From Saprospiraceae bacterium (GTDB taxonomy: Bacteria; Bacteroidota; Bacteroidia; Chitinophagales; Saprospiraceae): a stretch of DNA of 36,610 nt. The stretch is from positions 1-36,610 of the forward strand of contig JAGTVA010000113.1 of NCBI GenBank assembly GCA_018224445.1, written 5' to 3'. Numbering within the stretch: the stretch's first letter is position 1; every line of letters starts with the position of its first letter. The notes below the pieces were generated by a model. That model was not told the origin of the DNA and did not search any database. It was given only the letters and a program-made list of their open reading frames with translations. Made by a program: the position numbers and the translations under genes. Below, piece by piece: positions 17,731 to 26,334 of the stretch.

Positions 17731-18969
17731 ATGTATACACCGGTATCTAAATACGACAAACTCGAAAACGAATTGAAGTTAAAGCAACTTCAAATAAAGA
17801 GTTTATTGTCCATTACTCAGGCGATAAATGAAAATATTCCCGCCGATGGTTTATACAGCATGTACAAGACCTTCTTGAACTGGGATATGGGAGTGGGAAA
17901 AATGGCTCTTTTTACCGAATCGACAGAGGGTTGGGAAAGTGTGGCCCAAATAGGAATCAATTACAATATTGATACAGAAGAAATAAAAGAGCGGTTGTTT
18001 AAATACGAGCGGACCTCGCCGGTAAAAGAGGAAGACCGGGATTTTCTACCCCAATTTGATGTCGTTATTCCCGTGTACCACAAAAAGCACCCGATTGCTT
18101 TTTCGTTAATAGGGGAGATAAGAGACGACAACGGCGATGTATACGACCACATTCAATTCATAAATACCATCACCAATATTGTCGCTGTAGCCATTGAAAA
18201 CAAACGGTTGTTTAAAAGACAAATAGAACAAGAGCGCTTTAAGCGGTCACTGGAGTTGGCTGCCGAAATGCAACGAATGTTGATTCCCGATACCTTACCC
18301 TCTTCCAGAGAAATAGAGTTTGATTTTTACTACAAACCCCATTTCAATGTGGGTGGGGATTATTTGGATATTTTTGAATTTGGCAAAGACAAATTTATTT
18401 TTTGCATAGCAGATGTATCGGGAAAAGGAGTTGCCGCCGCTCTTTTAATGGCCAATTTTCAGGCCCTGCTCAGGAGCATGGTCGACAAGTTTCAACACCT
18501 GGAGACGCTTGTGCAATCCTTAAATGAGGGAGTTTTCCGCATAACTAAAGGGGAAAAGTTTATTTCATTTTTTATCGGCTGCCTGGATTTAAAGAGAAAC
18601 TTATTCGAGTACGTAAATGCCGGGCACAATGCCCCCTTGTTTCTATCTGCCTCCGGCCCGGTTTGGCTAGAATCTGGTTGTCCCATACTCGGTGTGGTAA
18701 ATAAATTTGAAAAAATTGAAAGGGGAATGGAATTGTTGGATAAAGACAGTTTAATTTTTTGTTATACGGATGGGATTTCTGAGTACAAGGAGCCGAATGG
18801 AAATTTTTTGGGCATGGATTTTATTCAGAAGTTTACTGTGGAAAACAGGCATTTAAAGGCTAAAAAATTTAATGAGCGATTTTTGAGTACATTGAAAAAA
18901 CTGGGAGGTGAAAAGAGCTTTGTGGACGATATCGCGCTGATTACCTGTGTGTATAAAAAACCGAAATAA
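17731..18969 (+). CDS. GAF-like plus SpoIIE/PP2C serine phosphatase
   Basis: A 412-residue cytoplasmic regulator starting at ATG 17731 (the track's TTG 17719 lies within the promoter-like TACTTTTG). Residues about 30-165 look like a GAF-type sensor domain, residues about 165-190 form a helical linker (FKRQIEQERFKRSLELAAEMQRMLIP), and the C-terminal 220 residues are a SpoIIE-type PP2C phosphatase. Metal-binding motifs NVGGDYLD, CIADVSGKGVAAAL and the terminal DDIALI are present. Such RsbU-like phosphatases usually dephosphorylate an anti-sigma-factor antagonist. No STAS or HPK kinase gene is adjacent, so the target is unknown. Confidence 0.9.
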   Translation: MYTPVSKYDKLENELKLKQLQIKSLLSITQAINENIPADGLYSMYKTFLNWDMGVGKMALFTESTEGWESVAQIGINYNIDTEEIKERLFKYERTSPVKEEDRDFLPQFDVVIPVYHKKHPIAFSLIGEIRDDNGDVYDHIQFINTITNIVAVAIENKRLFKRQIEQERFKRSLELAAEMQRMLIPDTLPSSREIEFDFYYKPHFNVGGDYLDIFEFGKDKFIFCIADVSGKGVAAALLMANFQALLRSMVDKFQHLETLVQSLNEGVFRITKGEKFISFFIGCLDLKRNLFEYVNAGHNAPLFLSASGPVWLESGCPILGVVNKFEKIERGMELLDKDSLIFCYTDGISEYKEPNGNFLGMDFIQKFTVENRHLKAKKFNERFLSTLKKLGGEKSFVDDIALITCVYKKPK

Positions 18970-19022
18970 GCAAGAGCTTACAAAAGTGTATCGCCTGATG
19001 TGAACAGAGAAAAATTTAAAGC

Positions 19023-19853
19023 ATGAAAAGTAAATACGTAACCGCTTTACTGGCCTTTTTTTTAGGATGGTTGGGTGTTCACAGGTTTTATCTGGGCCAG
19101 CGATTGCTGGGGGTGCTGTATATTATTTTACTCTTCGCCTTTGGTATTTCTTTTATTGTGGCTTTAATTGATTTTCTCGGGTTTCTGTTTATGAGTAAGG
19201 AGCGCTTTGACTTTCTCTACAACCGAAGGTATTTCGAGGACGACTACCAGGAGTTTCTAGAAAAAAGGCAAAAAAAGTACAAGTCCGGAGCTCCGGTAAA
19301 AAAAAGAAGCATGAAGAAAAGTCTGGTTACCGCAAAAAGCAAAAGGGAGGGAGTGGTTCAAATGAAACAAAAGGGAAAAGAACTCTTCAATAATTACGAA
19401 TACCACGAAGCTGTTGAGTATTTTAAAAAGATATTGGCCATTGATTCCAGAGATGCCGCAACTCATTTTAATTTGGCTTGTTCTTATGCTATACTCGAAA
19501 ACAAAGAATTGGCTTTTAGACATTTGGGCCTTGCTGTAGAGAATGGATTTGACGATTTTGAAAGAATAAAAAATCACCCCAAACTGGCTTATTTAAGGGT
19601 GCAGGTCGAATGGGATGATTTTTACCGGAATAGATTCAGAGCCTCGCCCCCCCCACTGGATAGCCCGCGAACGGATATCCTAAGCAGGAAAAAAGGCAGG
19701 GATGAGGAGGGCTTGGAATTGAAGGACCTGGAGAGCGGTACGGAAATGGTAAAGGAAAAAATTTTGGTCAAACTCAAAAAACTGAAAGATCTCAGAGATC
19801 GTGGGGAAATCAGTGATACCGAGTTTTCTGAAGAAAAAGGCAAGTTGTTGTGA
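19023..19853 (+). CDS. TM2-domain protein with TPR and C-terminal SHOCT-like segment
   Basis: A 276-residue protein with three modules. Residues about 1-60 are a TM2 domain: two helices with the motif LGWLGVHRFYLGQ in the first half and DFLGFL in the second. Residues about 115-190 hold tetratricopeptide-like helices (KGKELFNNYEYHEAVEYFKKILAIDS). The last 30 residues (LKKLKDLRDRGEISDTEFSEEKGKLL is the region) match the SHOCT pattern of short C-terminal oligomerisation helices. A basic linker lies between modules 1 and 2. It is probably an inner-membrane protein with cytosolic protein-protein contacts; function unknown. Confidence 0.8.
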   Translation: MKSKYVTALLAFFLGWLGVHRFYLGQRLLGVLYIILLFAFGISFIVALIDFLGFLFMSKERFDFLYNRRYFEDDYQEFLEKRQKKYKSGAPVKKRSMKKSLVTAKSKREGVVQMKQKGKELFNNYEYHEAVEYFKKILAIDSRDAATHFNLACSYAILENKELAFRHLGLAVENGFDDFERIKNHPKLAYLRVQVEWDDFYRNRFRASPPPLDSPRTDILSRKKGRDEEGLELKDLESGTEMVKEKILVKLKKLKDLRDRGEISDTEFSEEKGKLL

Positions 19854-19927
19854 TTTAATGCTTAAATTTGAAAGCATAAGCACCAGAATGAAGTGGTGCT
19901 GAATGTGAGGTAAAATAACCGGTAAAG

Positions 19928-20587
19928 ATGTTTGTTAAGGATATTCTATTATTGAAAAACGTATACATCTCTCCTTACCAGAGCAGAGAGGAAGCCATCA
20001 AACTGATGAGTTCCTACCACTCGTGGGATATTCCCGTAGTTAACGGCAAGCAGTTTATCGGCAACTTATCGGAGGGCGATTTATTGGCAGCAGATAAAGA
20101 CTCCCTTATTGAGAGCTTGTGCGAGGACCTTCCCTGCTATCATTTAAAAACCTCAGACCACTTGCTTTTTGCCTATCAATTTATGTTGAAATCTGGAGTG
20201 TTTTTAATGCCTGTAATCAATGAAAATATGGAATTTGTAGGTACGATGTCCAGGCTTGTACTATTCGATAACTTCGGAAAGGTATTTGGATTTTTTGATC
20301 CGGGAAGTTTGATCGTGTTGAGAGTGAAAAGAACTGACTTTGTACTCAGTGAAATAAGTCGCATTATTGAGGGGGAAAACTCCACAGTCATTTCCTCTCT
20401 AGTGTCAGCGGACGAAGATCCTACCTTTTTGAATATAACCGTGAAGCTCCAGACTTTTGAAATCAGAGACATTGTAACCTCTCTTAAGCGCCACGATTAC
20501 AACGTCTTGAGTTTTTACAACGAGGACAATCTGCAGGGCTTTCTCGAGGACAGATACGATCAGTTGATCAATTACCTCAATATTTAA
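19928..20587 (+). CDS. CBS-domain protein
   Basis: A 219-residue cytoplasmic protein. Residues about 1-125 hold two CBS motifs (YQSREEAIKLMSSYHSWDIPVV..FIGNLSEGDLL and HLLFAYQFMLKSGVFLMPVI..FVGTMSRLVL), forming one Bateman module that would bind an adenine nucleotide. The remaining 90 residues resemble an ACT-like regulatory domain (SLIVLRVKRTDFVLSEISRIIEGEN and a second half ending in RHDYNVLSFYN). No catalytic domain is attached. It precedes nadK by 97 bp on the same strand, an arrangement I recall as common in Bacteroidota, which hints at a role linked to NAD(P) or energy status. Confidence 0.85.
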   Translation: MFVKDILLLKNVYISPYQSREEAIKLMSSYHSWDIPVVNGKQFIGNLSEGDLLAADKDSLIESLCEDLPCYHLKTSDHLLFAYQFMLKSGVFLMPVINENMEFVGTMSRLVLFDNFGKVFGFFDPGSLIVLRVKRTDFVLSEISRIIEGENSTVISSLVSADEDPTFLNITVKLQTFEIRDIVTSLKRHDYNVLSFYNEDNLQGFLEDRYDQLINYLNI

Positions 20588-20684
20588 AAGCAGTTGTTGA
20601 GGCATCGTTCAGGGAAACTGAATTCCCGATTGAGGTATATATAAAAGCACACAATACACCCGTTGAATTAAAACTTTTTTTGAG

Positions 20685-21572
20685 ATGAGGATTGGGGTTT
20701 ACGGACAAACAATAAACGACCGGGATTTGAGCTGGGTGGTTTCTTTTTTGGAAAAATTGATTTCTGACGGGCACCACCTTTCCGTGTATCATGCTTTTGC
20801 AGAACTCTTGCCCGAATCCCTCAGGAAGAAAACCCTCTCCGGAATCATTGAATCGGTGGATGATACCATCGACCGGGAGTTGGATTTCTTCCTGTCTTTG
20901 GGCGGAGACGGCACCATGTTGCGGGCGGTAAATTTTACCTATCAATCCAACGTACCCGTTTTAGGAATAAACCTGGGGCGACTGGGCTTTTTGGCTTCGG
21001 TAGAAAAGAGAAATGCCATTGATGCCGTTAATAAAATAGCTTTGGGGGAGTACAATATTCAAAAGAGAACCCTGCTTGAATTGGGTGGAAATAACAATTT
21101 GTTCGCGCCCGACCCGGTGGCACTCAACGACTTTACGGTATCCAAAAGGGATGCCTCTTCCATGATTAATATTCACACCTATATCGATGGAGAGTTTTTC
21201 AATACGTATTGGTCCGATGGATTGATAATATCCACACCTACGGGCTCTACAGGGTATTCACTCAGTTGCGGAGGCCCCATCGTCTTCCCTTGTTCCGGCA
21301 ATCTTGTCGTAACTCCTATAGCGCCACACAATTTAAATGTGCGGCCCATTGTGATTTCGGACACTTCTCAAATCACTGTTGAACTGGAGGGCAGAACCGA
21401 TTCTTTTCTCTGCAGTCTGGATTCCAGGTATGAAGCCATTACCAGTGCAGACCACCTGGTGATCAAAAAAAGTAAGTTTGTCGGGCGAATAATAATGATG
21501 AAAAATTATTCCTATGCCGAGTCCCTCAGGGAAAAACTCACTTGGGGTGTGGACAAAAGAAGGTTAAATTAG
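20685..21572 (+). CDS. nadK: NAD kinase
   Basis: A 295-residue cytoplasmic enzyme that phosphorylates NAD to NADP. The catalytic GGDGT motif is at residues 73-77 (Asp 75), followed by GINLGRLGFL, the NAD-binding ALNDFTVSK and the conserved Gly-rich region ISTPTGSTGYSLSCGGP. Length matches the family. Its TAG stop directly abuts the ATG of the cyclase-family gene, with no intergenic base, so the two are co-transcribed. Confidence 0.95.
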   Translation: MRIGVYGQTINDRDLSWVVSFLEKLISDGHHLSVYHAFAELLPESLRKKTLSGIIESVDDTIDRELDFFLSLGGDGTMLRAVNFTYQSNVPVLGINLGRLGFLASVEKRNAIDAVNKIALGEYNIQKRTLLELGGNNNLFAPDPVALNDFTVSKRDASSMINIHTYIDGEFFNTYWSDGLIISTPTGSTGYSLSCGGPIVFPCSGNLVVTPIAPHNLNVRPIVISDTSQITVELEGRTDSFLCSLDSRYEAITSADHLVIKKSKFVGRIIMMKNYSYAESLREKLTWGVDKRRLN

Positions 21573-22328
21573 ATGGAGACGTATTTCAATATAGGAGAGA
21601 AAAAGTACAAGACGCTTTTAAATGAGCCCCTGCCCATAGGGATTCGAATGGAAAATGGGCCCGACAACAACCCCAATTGCTTTTATGCCCTTCCCCCTGA
21701 AATAAAACCCTATGTTTCGGGAGAATTTATTGGAAGCATTGCCCAAGGCAGCCCGGTCAATTTTAAAAACGTCTTTTTTAACCCCCACGGAAACGGGACC
21801 CATACGGAATGCAGCGGCCATATTTTTGACAATGGCCTTTTTATTGGTGGTTTGCTCAAAAAATTCCATTTTTCGGCCCTATTAATTTCTATGGAACCCA
21901 TTGATAATGAGGGTGATGCGGTAATTCAAAAACCGGATTTTTTGGACAGCAACACGCTCAGTGGAGTAGAGGCTTTACTGCTCCGCACCCTTCCCAATTC
22001 CAACAGTAAAAAATACAAAAAATACAGCGGCAGCAATCCCCCTTATTTCCATCCCGATTTTATGGCCTTGCTCAATGAGAATAATATTCAACACTTTTTA
22101 ACCGACTTGCCTTCAGTAGACAAGGAAAAGGACGACGGTGCACTGAACGCCCACAAGGCTTTTTGGAATTCGGATAAAAACGATCGAACAAGATGCACCA
22201 TAACGGAGTTAGTATTTATACCGGATGATATTTTGGACGGGATGTATTTACTTGAATTGCAGGTGATGAACCTGGCACTGGATGCAGCTCCCTCCAACCC
22301 CATATTGTATCGGTTAGAACCGATTTAA
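21573..22328 (+). CDS. Cyclase-family (kynurenine-formamidase-like) metal-dependent hydrolase
   Basis: A 251-residue protein of the Cyclase family (PF04199 type), which folds like bacterial arylformamidase. The metal-binding motif appears in the variant form NPHGNGTHTECSGH instead of HxGTHxDxPxH: the GTH core and the last His are kept, the first His is shifted by one and Asp is replaced by Glu. Further family features are GVEALLLRT, a late FLTDLPSVD and NPILYRLEP at the end. The actual substrate (formyl-kynurenine, a cyclic amide or other) is not known. It starts at the base after the nadK stop. Confidence 0.8.
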   Translation: METYFNIGEKKYKTLLNEPLPIGIRMENGPDNNPNCFYALPPEIKPYVSGEFIGSIAQGSPVNFKNVFFNPHGNGTHTECSGHIFDNGLFIGGLLKKFHFSALLISMEPIDNEGDAVIQKPDFLDSNTLSGVEALLLRTLPNSNSKKYKKYSGSNPPYFHPDFMALLNENNIQHFLTDLPSVDKEKDDGALNAHKAFWNSDKNDRTRCTITELVFIPDDILDGMYLLELQVMNLALDAAPSNPILYRLEPI

Positions 22329-22331
22329 ATC

Positions 22332-23003
22332 ATGACTAGTGAGTTTTTAAATAAAGAGTACTTAATTCAGCGATTCAGAAATGAAGGTCTTGATTCGTAC
22401 CGCTCAATTGTTGAATTTTACGAAATACACGCTGTAGAAATTAGACAATTGGAATTCGAGGATTTTTTTGACATCTACGTTGAATACGCCAATGCCTTGT
22501 ACGAACTGGGTGCACATCACAAATTTATCAAAGAGGCTGATAAGATTGCCGAAATGAGTATTGCCAACAATATTGTCTTTTTTAGGGACAAAGACATCTT
22601 TCAATATTTTCTCAAAAAAAAGGCGGCAGCCCTTTACAATATTGGCTTGTTAGACAGAAGTGAAAAGGTGCTTCGGGAACTGTTGAAAATGGCTCCGGAT
22701 AACAGGGAATACAGAGAATTGTATTATCGTGCCCTCATGAAGCGAAAGAGCGTTTCCAAAATAAATACTAGAATGTACGCCTGCGTATTCTTATTTTTGA
22801 GTGCTGTCGTAATCGGATTTGAATTGTTTTTCATCAGATTATTTATGGAGGACCTCACTTCCACCTTTGAATTGTTGCGCACTAGCTTATTTGTATTTGG
22901 AATTATGTTGTTAGTGATTGCCGAGTTTTCCTCCTGGGTTCACGCAAAAATGAAGGTCGCTGAGGTGGTTGATGAAATCAAAAAAGAAAAAGAGATTAAG
23001 TGA
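22332..23003 (+). CDS. TPR-like helical protein with two C-terminal transmembrane helices
   Basis: A 223-residue protein I do not recognise as a named family. Residues about 1-140 are helical with TPR-like features (YVEYANALYELGAHHKFIKEAD, ALYNIGLLDRSEKVLRELLKMAPDN). Two hydrophobic helices follow at about 148-168 and 183-203, then a charged tail (VVDEIKKEKEIK). Topology suggests an inner-membrane protein with its TPR domain in the cytosol. It begins 3 bp after the cyclase stop and closes the nadK unit. Confidence 0.7.
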   Translation: MTSEFLNKEYLIQRFRNEGLDSYRSIVEFYEIHAVEIRQLEFEDFFDIYVEYANALYELGAHHKFIKEADKIAEMSIANNIVFFRDKDIFQYFLKKKAAALYNIGLLDRSEKVLRELLKMAPDNREYRELYYRALMKRKSVSKINTRMYACVFLFLSAVVIGFELFFIRLFMEDLTSTFELLRTSLFVFGIMLLVIAEFSSWVHAKMKVAEVVDEIKKEKEIK

Positions 23004-23169
23004 GAAAACATAACCAGGCAATAGCTTCAGTAAATTCAACACCTAACCGGGTTAACCATATCCGGGTTAATTTACCAAACTACTTAATCGGGCTCTCAAG
23101 GTGTGGTAAGTTAGAAACATTCACTGTATTTTCATGACCCTGTCTTGCGGGTATGGCCGGAGACGGATT

Positions 23170-24549
23170 TCAATGGAGGATAACTTCAAAAACCGAATTG
23201 GTGATCCTGGTTCCGGTATCGGGTATTTTAGGCAAGGGGTTTTTGGCTTCAATCCCGCCGTAAATGTAGCCCATGGTGGCTTTACTCCCTTTTTCAAATG
23301 ACGAACGCGATATTACCCCATTATTTAATGCATGGCCATTGACTATTAATTCTGGATTGAGAATAAAATGAGACCCGGTGCCGAGCAATCTATTTTCAGG
23401 GATTGGATTGGGATGAATGTACTCCTTGTATTCAGATACGTCGTTAATTTGAAGTGAAGTAATGTCTGCAATAAAGGGCAATCCATCGTTTCGCCCCTGT
23501 TTGGTTTCCAGGTCGTAAATCACCTTTTGAGGATCTGTTTGAGAAATATAGTAGTGACTGATTCCGCCAAAAAAGGTGTGGTAAACAGCAGCCTCTTCAG
23601 ATTCGTCGTCGTAAATAGAAATTACCGGACATTCGTATTGAGAAAATTTTTGGTTGATACTTCGGTCCAGGACATGGGTCTGTGGACCGTGTATAAAGAT
23701 GGGATAGGTATAAGCTCCGATTTTATCCGGTGGAAAAACTCCACCATAGACCCCAATTCGTTCACTTCCTGTTACGGAATCGATGTCGTTCACTATATTC
23801 AGGTTTCTTCTGTGAAAGGGATGGTCGTATTCCGTATGAGTAGTGGATCCGTAACTTAGAATCTCCAGCTAGTTGGGATTGAGGCTGAAAACTCTGATTT
23901 CCTCGGTGTATTCCTGAGTGAAATCTGTCCTGCCCAAAGCTCCGTTTTGTCCGTCAACCCACTGTCCCATTACCAGGTAAAAGTTATTGTTCAAAACCAA
24001 TAAATCTTCTATGGTCACTGCCAATCGGTCATCTTGCAAATACTCGAAGAGGGATTCAATTTCAGAAATAGCCATACCAGATTTAACCGCTTGAATAAAC
24101 TTTTCTGCGTTCGCGGTAATCAGTGTTCCGAAAGTCTTCATATCGCTCTGATCGGCTTTCCACATGTATCCCCCTATAATATGCAGTATGCCGGACTCCC
24201 TGTGGTAATGGAATTGTTGGTTATTGACTTGTAGAGGAGCGGACAATTCCGATTTGAGCTGATTGACATCAAATGACCATTGGTTCCCTTCATCAATGTC
24301 TAATACAAAAATATAATTATTGGAATTGTCCCGGATAAAGTTATATTCAGGAGCGGGCTTAAAAGTATGCAATCCTTGTCTGAGTCCACCTAAGACCAAT
24401 AGTGCTCCGTCGTTTGGCATAGCGTAAACATACGATTGTCAACGGGGCAACGACATGGAGTTGGAATAGGTCTTTTCTTTGAACTCAAGGGAAAAAGGAA
24501 GCCCCTTATTTATTATCTTTTCTCCTTTTTCCCCCAAAATATATGCTAG
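23170..24549 (-). pseudogene. Kelch-like beta-propeller gene inactivated by two in-frame stop codons
   Basis: Two ORF-track entries (24420-23869 and 23793-23170) belong to the same frame and are one gene. Between them a TAG at 23871-23869 interrupts, and the frame continues with coherent protein (LEILSYGSTTHTEYDHPF..) into the second ORF. Upstream of the apparent Met at 24420 the frame is again coherent (..EKTYSNSMSLPR, then TGA at 24441-24439, then QSYVYAMPNDG). The frame is finally closed by TAA at 24552-24550 with no start codon or signal peptide, so the true N-terminus is missing. Repeated blade motifs (LLVLGG, LHIIGGY, VYGGVF, FFGGIS, YIYGG) suggest a Kelch-type propeller. There is no frameshift, so decay looks recent. 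Confidence 0.75.
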
Positions 24550-24552
24550 TTA

Positions 24553-25048
24553 AAATTTTTCATAAATTTCGGATTTATTTGTCACGATGATTTTTGATAT
24601 AATGGTTTATGTTTACATTTCTGGATGGGGACAAGTATCTTTAAATAGCCATAAACCTTGGATTCAGAATATTTCTTGACCTGTAAATGGAGACTGTTCT
24701 GATATTTTTTTCAATTAGGTCCGGTTTTATCACATGTTATACATTTTTCCAGGACGGATTGTTTGCAAATGCCGATAAAGAGTGCTGATGTGAAAGGTCA
24801 ACCCTTTGTTTGATTTTGGGGTAGAACTTGACCTCCTGAATCATCATATTTTCAACTTCGCCTTATGATGGGTTTTTATTGACCTGAGGTTCAGCAAAAA
24901 CTAAATATAAAGATTCTTTGCCAGGAACTTCAGGTTGGTCAAAATTGAAGGGTTATTCGGAATTCAGGTAAAAGAAATTTCTTATATACTTAGATTATCA
25001 TTAATTTTCATTTACAATGAGTTTACTATATTTGGAAAAATATTGAAT
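24553..25048. other. Non-coding stretch upstream of the ThrB-like gene
   Basis: About 500 bp between the broken Kelch-like gene and the ThrB-like gene. I see no conserved ORF, RNA gene or repeat. The frame of the downstream gene is open back to TTG 24935 but the extra residues are not conserved-looking. The missing start of the Kelch-like pseudogene could have lain here. Confidence 0.4.
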
Positions 25049-25936
25049 ATGGACAACAGTGGATATAAATCCTTTTCTCCTAAAGTTATAAGTTTCTCGG
25101 GACCCTTGTCAGAACTGGTATTTGTGAATGTGTCTAATCTTGGCGTTCAGGTCTTCTTAAAACCATCCAATGTGGGTGAAGACACCTTTTCCTACAAGAA
25201 AAGAAAGTATTTACCAGTTGGCTACAGCCAGGAATTGATTTCTGGCTTGCTCGATTTTTACTTTAAGGAATGTTCAAGAAAGAGACTATTCTATGACATT
25301 GAGATTTGGCCCAATGTTGCCATTGGATTAGAACCTATTATTGGTGCGCTGATAGAAGTTGTTAATCACAGTGAAGAGGATAGTCTGGAGTCTGATGCAC
25401 TTTTAAAACTCACCTTAAAGTGGTCAGAATCTATTCTTCAAGAATTAAATCCGAAAGTATTGGTGACCTCCTTTTTAGGTGGGATTCGAATTTTTGTTGG
25501 AGAAGCTATTGGCGATCACTTTAGGGAACGTTTTCCCAAAGGTTTTGAATTGGTTCTGCTCTATTCAGTTGATGGATTTAATAAGGATGTATTTAATTCA
25601 AATACGGCTTTGGTCTACAACACCAGGAAAGTTGCCTCCTTTTTGAAGGGACTTTTTTACGGAAAGATTGATCTTTTACATCTTGGGATGAGTGTTGATT
25701 TAGATAATGGATTTATTGACTCTGATCATATTGATTCATTCTTTTGTCGTACTGCTATTCAATTTGAATGTATTGGTTTGGGGTTGACTGACGATTCCCA
25801 TTTTCTGTACAGTGTTTTTCCCAACAGTTTAAAGTCTGATGATTTTTATAAAGAGCTTAAAAACTTTTTCGAAAAAAACCGCAGGTATAAAGTTTACCAA
25901 AACACTGTAGATGAAAGAGGAGTTCTGGTTACCTGA
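25049..25936 (+). CDS. Homoserine-kinase-like (GHMP-fold) protein lacking catalytic motifs
   Basis: A 295-residue protein starting at ATG 25049; the track's TTG 24935 adds 38 unlikely residues. Its length and several segments line up in order with homoserine kinase ThrB as I remember that family: YDIEIWPNVAIGL..GALIEVVN at the place of the kinase's ATP-binding Gly-Ser loop, FLGGIRIFVGEA at ALLGGFxL, FELVLLYSVDGFNKDVFNSN at the substrate lid, and FECIGLGLTDDSHFLYSVFP at the GSGISGSGPSxFAL loop, ending in VYQNTVDERGVLV. All nucleotide- and phosphate-binding signatures are replaced (GSGLGSSAAS by AIGLEPIIGA, SGSGPS by LTDDSH). The frame is intact, so it may be a pseudoenzyme rather than a dead gene. 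It ends 20 bp before the first parS site. Confidence 0.6.
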   Translation: MDNSGYKSFSPKVISFSGPLSELVFVNVSNLGVQVFLKPSNVGEDTFSYKKRKYLPVGYSQELISGLLDFYFKECSRKRLFYDIEIWPNVAIGLEPIIGALIEVVNHSEEDSLESDALLKLTLKWSESILQELNPKVLVTSFLGGIRIFVGEAIGDHFRERFPKGFELVLLYSVDGFNKDVFNSNTALVYNTRKVASFLKGLFYGKIDLLHLGMSVDLDNGFIDSDHIDSFFCRTAIQFECIGLGLTDDSHFLYSVFPNSLKSDDFYKELKNFFEKNRRYKVYQNTVDERGVLVT

Positions 25937-25955
25937 GTCTTTGATATGCTTTTTT

Positions 25956-25971
25956 TGTTTCACGTGAAACA
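25956..25971. promoter_or_regulatory. parS: parS centromere-like site 1
   Basis: TGTTTCACGTGAAACA is a perfect 16-bp palindrome and matches the ParB-binding parS consensus known across most bacterial phyla. It lies in non-coding DNA 20 bp after the stop of the ThrB-like gene. ParB would bind here, load as a CTP clamp and recruit SMC for origin segregation. Confidence 0.9.
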
Positions 25972-26019
25972 TTATTGGTTTTTATATAGTTTTGTGGTGA
26001 TGGTGTAGGTCACGCAATT

Positions 26020-26158
26020 GGGTTATTTCGACTTCGCTCAATACCCATTGGGTGAATTGTAAATTGTAGAGGTTTTAATATTTCTTAAATTCTTAATAAT
26101 TTCCATAATAACTATAAATTTACAAGGTAAGGTGTATTGAGCGGAGCCGAAATACACC
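26020..26158. repeat. Imperfect long inverted repeat between the parS sites
   Basis: The left arm contains ATTTCGACTTCGCTCAAT (26025-26042) and the right arm TATTGAGCGGAGCCGAAATA (26135-26154); they are inverted near-copies. Further matches continue inward (TTGTAAATTGTAG near 26057-26069 against CTATAAATTTACAA near 26112-26125). The right arm on its own forms a hairpin with the perfect 8-bp stem GGTGTATT / AATACACC. This looks like a small REP- or MITE-type element inserted between the two parS sites. Whether other copies exist cannot be seen here. Confidence 0.6.
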
Positions 26159-26164
26159 ATGATT

Positions 26165-26180
26165 TGTTTCACGTGAAACA
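26165..26180. promoter_or_regulatory. parS: parS centromere-like site 2
   Basis: A second exact copy of TGTTTCACGTGAAACA, here within the longer palindrome TTTGTTTCACGTGAAACAAA. It lies 193 bp after the first copy in gene-free DNA. Two perfect copies this close are very unlikely by chance. Confidence 0.9.
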
Positions 26181-26334
26181 AAGTCGCAAATAAAACTGGG
26201 CGCTCGCCTCGCTGTTAGAGTGTTTTGAAAAAGATATAAACCTACAATTCCAATTGGCTTGAAACTAATAGGTTTCAAATCTAGCATAATTTTGTGGCAC
26301 TCTGGATTTTTTATTACTGAGTTTAGATGGCAAA

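Noticed and set aside
23869-24441. Stop-codon recoding (readthrough, altered genetic code) in the Kelch-like gene
   Set aside because: TAG and TGA are both normal stops in neighbouring genes (nadK ends TAG, dtd ends TGA) and the N-terminus is also lost, so pseudogene is simpler.
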